NCBI GenBank assembly: GCA_031253985.1
Contig: JAIRVH010000219.1
Span: forward strand, 62,001-126,000
DNA length: 64,000 nt
Direction: 5' to 3'
Source: Sphingobacterium sp.
GTDB taxonomy: Bacteria; Bacteroidota; Bacteroidia; Sphingobacteriales; Sphingobacteriaceae
Below the pieces are notes generated by a model, which was given only the letters and a program-made list of their open reading frames with translations, did no database searches and had not been told where the DNA came from. Both the position numbers and the translations under genes were made by a program. Position 1 is the stretch's first letter, and each line of letters opens with the position of its first letter. This document shows positions 59,933-64,000 of this stretch, piece by piece.

Positions 59933-61180
59933 CTATATTGAAAATACTTCCACACCATCTTTCCACACCGCTTGGGGCTGCATGCTTCCTTGGTAGTAAG
60001 TAATATTCTGATAATTATCGGTTTTAAATAAACTAAAATCTGCGCGCATACCTTCCGTCAATGTGCCGCGATCGGAAAGATTAAGGGCCTTCGCCGCACG
60101 GTAGGTTAATGCGGCAAGTAATTCGGCATTGCTGAGCTTTTCGGCTGTTGCCAAAATACTCGCACTTGTCATTAACTGTCCCATTGGGGCAGAACCGGGA
60201 TTCCAGTCGCTTCCTATGGCCAAACATGCACCTGAATCCAGCAACTTTCTAGCAGGTGTAAAGCCGCAACCAAGGCCAATTGACGCTGCAGGCAAAGCCA
60301 CCGCAACAGTATCTGAATGTGCAATAAGTTCAATCTCAACCGCAGTGGATGCTTCAAGGTGGTCCGCAGATTTAGCACCGAGCTCCACCGCGATCTGACT
60401 TCCCGAAGTAGTAAACTGATCGGCATGAATGGTCAGATCAAAGCCCATTTCTTTGGCCTTTTGTAAATAAGGTAGGATCTCTTCCCCCTGAAAAGCTGAT
60501 GCTTCGATAAAAGCGTCAATTCTATTCGATAGCTGTTCTGATTTAAGCTGGGGAAACAGAACCTCTGCGATCTGATGAAGATAATCTTGGGCAGATCCGC
60601 TGAAGTCACGTGGGAGCATATGCGCTGCCAGACAAGTTGGAATAAGATCTGCAGCTGTGCGACGATTGGACTCCCGAATGGCACGCAATATTTTAAGCTC
60701 TTCTTCCACATTCAGTCCATAACCACTTTTGACTTCAATCGTTGTGATTCCCTGTCTCAACAGAAAATTTGCACGCTGGATAGTTAGGTCAACCAATTCT
60801 TCCTGTCTACAATCTCTTGTATGTGAAACTGTGCTCCAGATTCCACCTCCGGCAGCTGCAATTTCAAGGTAACTTGAACCTGCATTTCGAAGAGCGAAAT
60901 CATTTGCCCGATTGCCAGCAAAAGCAATATGCGTATGGCAATCAATAAAACCCGGCAAAGCTACCTGATCACCTGCGATATGAATCCGGTTTGCCTGTTC
61001 ACCCCATTTCTGCTCCAATTGATCAAAGACAGCAACATCTAAAATCGTGTTACCGGCTACTAAAATCCCGCCTTCCTCAATAATAGGCAATTGCTTATCG
61101 TGGATAGCCCCCTTTAAGGGCATATTCGACATGGGTAATAGCTGTCTAAAAGGTCCGATTAATTTTAATTCTTTCTCCAT
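59933..61180 (-). CDS. hutI: Imidazolonepropionase HutI
   Basis: Amidohydrolase (urease-type barrel) opening the imidazolone ring: GFIDCHTHIAFAGNRANDFALRNAGSSYLEIAAAGGGI is the characteristic N-terminal block with the metal-binding HTH. Further ligands are in DLTIHADQFT and IGSDWNPGSAPMGQL. 415 residues as usual. Six bases before hutU. Confidence 0.94.
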   Translation of the reverse strand: MEKELKLIGPFRQLLPMSNMPLKGAIHDKQLPIIEEGGILVAGNTILDVAVFDQLEQKWGEQANRIHIAGDQVALPGFIDCHTHIAFAGNRANDFALRNAGSSYLEIAAAGGGIWSTVSHTRDCRQEELVDLTIQRANFLLRQGITTIEVKSGYGLNVEEELKILRAIRESNRRTAADLIPTCLAAHMLPRDFSGSAQDYLHQIAEVLFPQLKSEQLSNRIDAFIEASAFQGEEILPYLQKAKEMGFDLTIHADQFTTSGSQIAVELGAKSADHLEASTAVEIELIAHSDTVAVALPAASIGLGCGFTPARKLLDSGACLAIGSDWNPGSAPMGQLMTSASILATAEKLSNAELLAALTYRAAKALNLSDRGTLTEGMRADFSLFKTDNYQNITYYQGSMQPQAVWKDGVEVFSI

Positions 61181-61191
61181 CCCTTTTTTGC

Positions 61192-62757
61192 TTAAAATAC
61201 GTCAAATCGCTGTTTCAGTTCTTCGGCAATCTCACCGGTAGCATATTGACGATGTAATGCAATAAGCTCTCCTGATTTCACCAATTTCAAGGCTGCTGTC
61301 AGTAGCTCTTCCATCGGCTGGTCAGATTCAATATGCGGTATAGACTGCCGTATTCTTTCGTGGATAGCTTCCAATGCCGAAGTTGATTTCAATGGCTGAT
61401 GGTAATCTTTGGCCTGGGCCGCACACAATAGTTCAATGCTCAATATTTTATCGACATTGTCAATGACCTGCAGCAATTTTCGGCCGGCAATAGATCCCAT
61501 GCTTACATGGTCTTCCTGGCCCAATGAGGTTGGAATACTATCTGCACTGGCCGGAAAACAAAGACCTTTATTCTCGCTTGCTATCGCCGCAGTACTATAT
61601 TGCAAAATCATGAATCCCGAATTGAGTCCTGTTGATTTCATCAACAATTTTGGAACACCATTGGTTTGTCCTTCTAAAGACAAATAAACCCTTCGATCCG
61701 AAATATTCCCGATCTCGGACGCCGCCAGTGTGGCATAATCTAGAGGTAAAGCAATTGACTGCCCATGAAAGCTTCCGCCACTAATCGTCAACTCATCGTT
61801 AATGATCACAGGATTATCAGTCACTGAATTTATTTCAATCTCTATGGTATCTTTTAAATGAAACCAGGCATTGCGCGATGCACCGTGAACCTGTGGAATG
61901 CACCTTAACGAATAGGGATCCTGCACGCGGGAGCAATCTTTGTGGCTTTCTAAAATAGCAGATCCATGCAGCATGTTAAAAATACGTGCGGCCACATAGC
62001 GGTTTCCGGCATGTGGACGTAATTGATGCAATTCTGTATAGAATGGTTTGATGGAACCATTTAAACCTTCGATCATTAAGGTAGCAATAATATCCGCATT
62101 CTGAAGTACCCGATTCAATTCAGCAACAGCCATTACACCATGTGCCGCCATAAATTGGGTTCCATTGATTAGGGCCAGCCCCTCTTTTGCACTTAAATGA
62201 ATAGGGCTCAGACCATATTTTTCCAGCGCGATGGCTGTCGGTACGGTTTCGCCACCAATCTGGACTTTTCCCAATCCAATTAATGGTAAAAACAGATGTG
62301 ATAAAGGTGCCAGATCCCCTGAAGCTCCAACGGAGCCCTGCTTGGGCACCACCGGAATGACATCATGTTCTATATGCCAAATAATACGTTCAATAGTGGT
62401 ATATTGGACGCCTGAAAAACCTTTAGAAAGTGCATGGACTTTAAGAATAAGCATTAATTTGGCCAAATCAGTGGCTATGGGCTCTCCCATGCCAACAGCA
62501 TGACTTTTTAGAATATTTTCCTGTAACAGCTGCGTTTGGCCTGCATCGATAAGCGTAGTACATAGCGGACCGAAACCCGTATTGATCCCATAGACAATCT
62601 CACCGCGCTCCACTATTTTCCTGACGTAGCTGGCACTTTGCTCAATCTTATCCCTGACCTCTGGTGATATTTCCCCAATCACCGTTCCTTTTACTATCGC
62701 TAAAGCAGTGGAGCATGTCAAATGTCCACTGCCGTATAAAAATTTTTCCATCTTCAT
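61192..62757 (-). CDS. hutH: Histidine ammonia-lyase HutH
   Basis: First enzyme of histidine breakdown, giving urocanate and ammonia. The Ala-Ser-Gly that cyclises to the MIO cofactor is near residues 145-147 in GSVGASGDLAPLSHL. Other blocks are GINTGFGPLCTT, NGTQFMAAHG and TSLGQEDHVSMGSIAG. ATG at 62757 is used (a TTG at 62772 extends the frame). The gene heads the hut operon and is divergent from a LysR regulator. Confidence 0.95.
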   Translation of the reverse strand: MKMEKFLYGSGHLTCSTALAIVKGTVIGEISPEVRDKIEQSASYVRKIVERGEIVYGINTGFGPLCTTLIDAGQTQLLQENILKSHAVGMGEPIATDLAKLMLILKVHALSKGFSGVQYTTIERIIWHIEHDVIPVVPKQGSVGASGDLAPLSHLFLPLIGLGKVQIGGETVPTAIALEKYGLSPIHLSAKEGLALINGTQFMAAHGVMAVAELNRVLQNADIIATLMIEGLNGSIKPFYTELHQLRPHAGNRYVAARIFNMLHGSAILESHKDCSRVQDPYSLRCIPQVHGASRNAWFHLKDTIEIEINSVTDNPVIINDELTISGGSFHGQSIALPLDYATLAASEIGNISDRRVYLSLEGQTNGVPKLLMKSTGLNSGFMILQYSTAAIASENKGLCFPASADSIPTSLGQEDHVSMGSIAGRKLLQVIDNVDKILSIELLCAAQAKDYHQPLKSTSALEAIHERIRQSIPHIESDQPMEELLTAALKLVKSGELIALHRQYATGEIAEELKQRFDVF

Positions 62758-62769
62758 ATCTGCTTTACT

Positions 62770-62790
62770 CAAATTTACTGGCTATATTTG
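62770..62790. promoter_or_regulatory. Divergent -7 elements of hutH and the LysR gene
   Basis: Minus strand TAAATTTG (62777-62770) for hutH and plus strand TATATTTG (62783-62790) for the LysR gene. Both are exact TAnnTTTG, but neither has a clean -33 TTTG. hutH would start near 62763, about 6 bases before its ATG. Confidence 0.6.
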
Positions 62791-62809
62791 ATAATTAGAA
62801 ATACCATTT

Positions 62810-62826
62810 TTATCATCAATTGATAA
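62810..62826. promoter_or_regulatory. Palindromic operator candidate
   Basis: TTATCA-N5-TGATAA, a perfect 6-base inverted repeat just before the LysR ATG. It is centred about 55 bases upstream of the predicted hutH start, a typical LysR binding position. Confidence 0.55.
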
Positions 62827-62828
62827 CC

Positions 62829-63788
62829 ATGAATTATCAAATAGAATTAAGGCACTTACTGTATTTTAACATACTGGCAGAGGAACTGCACTTTAGAAGA
62901 GCAGCCGAAAAGCTATTCATTGCGCAACCGGGGCTGAGCAGACAGATTAAACAGCTGGAAGAATCTTATGGTGTCTCTCTTTTTGAGCGCAATAAGCGAA
63001 ATGTACAGCTGACCGAGGCCGGAATGTATCTTTTTACAGAGGTAAAAGAACTATTTAGGCATTTGGACCAAATTGAAACCCAGCTTCAGAGTTTTGCCAA
63101 CGGTAAAATAAGCACCTTAAAGCTCGGATTTATAGGTTCAGCTGTGCAAACAATTTTGCCGCAGTTGCTTGTTAACTTAAAACAGCAGCAGCCTGACATC
63201 GAACTCTCGCTGCATGAGCTGGCGAATGAAACCCAACTGGATCTATTGGAAAGGAAAGAATTGGACCTGGGTTTTGTTCGTCTTTCCGAAACCCCACTTG
63301 GTTTGTGTAGCCTGCCCATACATACGGAGCATTTCAGCCTCGTTCTACCCAAAGATCATCCCCTATTAAAGTCTCCCAAACCGAGTCTCGAGGCATTAAA
63401 AGATGAGTCGTTTATTTTATTTTCCAAAAACTATAGTCACTCTTATTATGATCTTGTCATGAGTATTTTTAGTGACCATGCGTTTGTGCCTAAAGTTACT
63501 TTACGTACAGTCAATGCATTGACTATATTTAATATGGTTGCTCAGGGGCTTGGAGTCGCTATTGTTCCCTCGTCCTTAAAAAATGGATACCATGTTGATG
63601 TCACTTTCCTTGAATTGGACACTTTACCACAGCGAACGACGCTCTCCTTGGTTTGGAATGCCCAAAATCGTAATCCAGGCATACCTTTCGTCATCCAGAT
63701 CATCGATTCGCAAGCCAACAAAGATGACCTTCACACTACTACTGGTATGAGCAATAAACCTAAGCTTACATCAAAGAATGCCAAATAA
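62829..63788 (+). CDS. LysR family regulator, probable hut regulator
   Basis: A 319-residue regulator with the LysR N-terminal helix-turn-helix (ELRHLLYFNILAEELHFRRAAEKLFIAQPGLSRQIKQLEESYGVSLFERNKRNVQLTEAG) and a type-2 periplasmic-binding-like effector domain (about 90-295). It is divergent from hutH with about 70 bases between, so it is likely the local regulator of the hut operon. In Gram-negative models hut is controlled by GntR-type HutC instead. The ATG at 62829 is used; the 62820 TTG is a frame extension. Confidence 0.88.
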   Translation: MNYQIELRHLLYFNILAEELHFRRAAEKLFIAQPGLSRQIKQLEESYGVSLFERNKRNVQLTEAGMYLFTEVKELFRHLDQIETQLQSFANGKISTLKLGFIGSAVQTILPQLLVNLKQQQPDIELSLHELANETQLDLLERKELDLGFVRLSETPLGLCSLPIHTEHFSLVLPKDHPLLKSPKPSLEALKDESFILFSKNYSHSYYDLVMSIFSDHAFVPKVTLRTVNALTIFNMVAQGLGVAIVPSSLKNGYHVDVTFLELDTLPQRTTLSLVWNAQNRNPGIPFVIQIIDSQANKDDLHTTTGMSNKPKLTSKNAK

Positions 63789-63879
63789 ATTGTACGGATA
63801 TCCGGAGCTCTTTATTGCATATAAAAAACAAATTCTCTAAGTTTGATATATTTACTAAACTTTATTTAAAAAACGAATT

Positions 63880-64000
63880 ATGATTTTAGAAGTAGCTGTA
63901 TTACAAATTATTGAAGGACAACAGTCCAATTTTGAACGAGATTATAAAACAGCTTGCCAGTATATCAGCGCAAGTAAAGGCTATATCACGCATTCCCTGC
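63880..64000 (+). CDS. Antibiotic biosynthesis monooxygenase-like protein, 3' truncated
   Basis: Forty codons to the window end: MILEVAVLQIIEGQQSNFERDYKTACQYISASKGYITHSL. The pattern is that of an ABM/YgiN-type ferredoxin-like domain of about 95 residues (quinol or haem-degrading monooxygenases). The C-terminal half is outside the window. Confidence 0.7.
   Translation, partial: MILEVAVLQIIEGQQSNFERDYKTACQYISASKGYITHSL

Overview
The window looks like chromosomal DNA of a Bacteroidota, most likely Sphingobacteriaceae (Sphingobacterium-like). The support is TAnnTTTG promoter elements instead of an E. coli -10, few Shine-Dalgarno sites, a SusC/SusD pair with its own ECF sigma factor and FecR, many lipoproteins, GLPGLI/WG-repeat proteins, and moderate to low GC. 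No ribosomal RNA, transposase, integrase or CRISPR array is visible.

Layout. 0-4.4 kb: end of a secreted glycoside-hydrolase-like protein, a secreted glutaminase, a VOC protein, an AhpD-like protein and a BI-1 membrane protein. 4.4-10.2 kb: a tripartite RND efflux operon (adaptor, pump, outer-membrane factor). 10.3-16 kb: small membrane protein, DUF763 protein, lipoprotein, and a large FAD/Fe-S dehydrogenase. 16-21.5 kb: FUSC-like protein, Lrp/AsnC regulator with an EamA exporter, a 5'-nucleotidase split into two overlapping genes in reversed domain order, and an MFS transporter. 21.6-25.6 kb: M13 peptidase, MetA, thioredoxin-like protein. 25.8-35.1 kb: aconitase, pentapeptide-repeat and WG-repeat proteins, DUF808, DUF4256, GyrI-like and ClC proteins.

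35.1-38.4 kb is the most unusual part. An RtcB RNA ligase and a slipin (SPFH) gene are preceded, on the same strand, by about 600 bases holding several tRNA-like modules. T arms and D arms are near perfect, but the acceptor strands pair between neighbouring modules and are closed by UUCG and GUAA tetraloops. The topology is therefore circularly permuted and cannot give ordinary tRNAs. I interpret this as a non-coding tRNA-mimic RNA serving as leader or partner of a slipin-RtcB RNA-repair operon. It is reminiscent of, but distinct from, the Y-RNA/rtcBA operons of Salmonella.

38.8-46.2 kb: lipoprotein, amidohydrolase, AraC regulator, about 1 kb of repeat-rich non-coding DNA (palindromic GC-rich element plus an 11-base tandem repeat), an apparently inactivated YgjP-like protein, an MpaB/DUF2236 oxygenase, RecR and a LOG-family protein. 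46.4-54.3 kb: ECF sigma, FecR, SusC, SusD and an NagX-like acyltransferase. 54.3-56.4 kb: leader-like sequences with no obvious gene, and an exonuclease/GIY-YIG fusion. 56.5-64 kb: a small GNAT protein, a complete histidine-utilisation operon (hutHIUG) divergent from a LysR regulator, and the start of an antibiotic-biosynthesis-monooxygenase-type protein.

Working together: the hut genes convert histidine to glutamate, and the secreted glutaminase also yields glutamate. The sigma/FecR/SusCD set should sense and import an oligosaccharide or similar ligand. The RND operon exports toxic compounds. The slipin-RtcB-RNA locus is probably a stress-responsive RNA-repair module.
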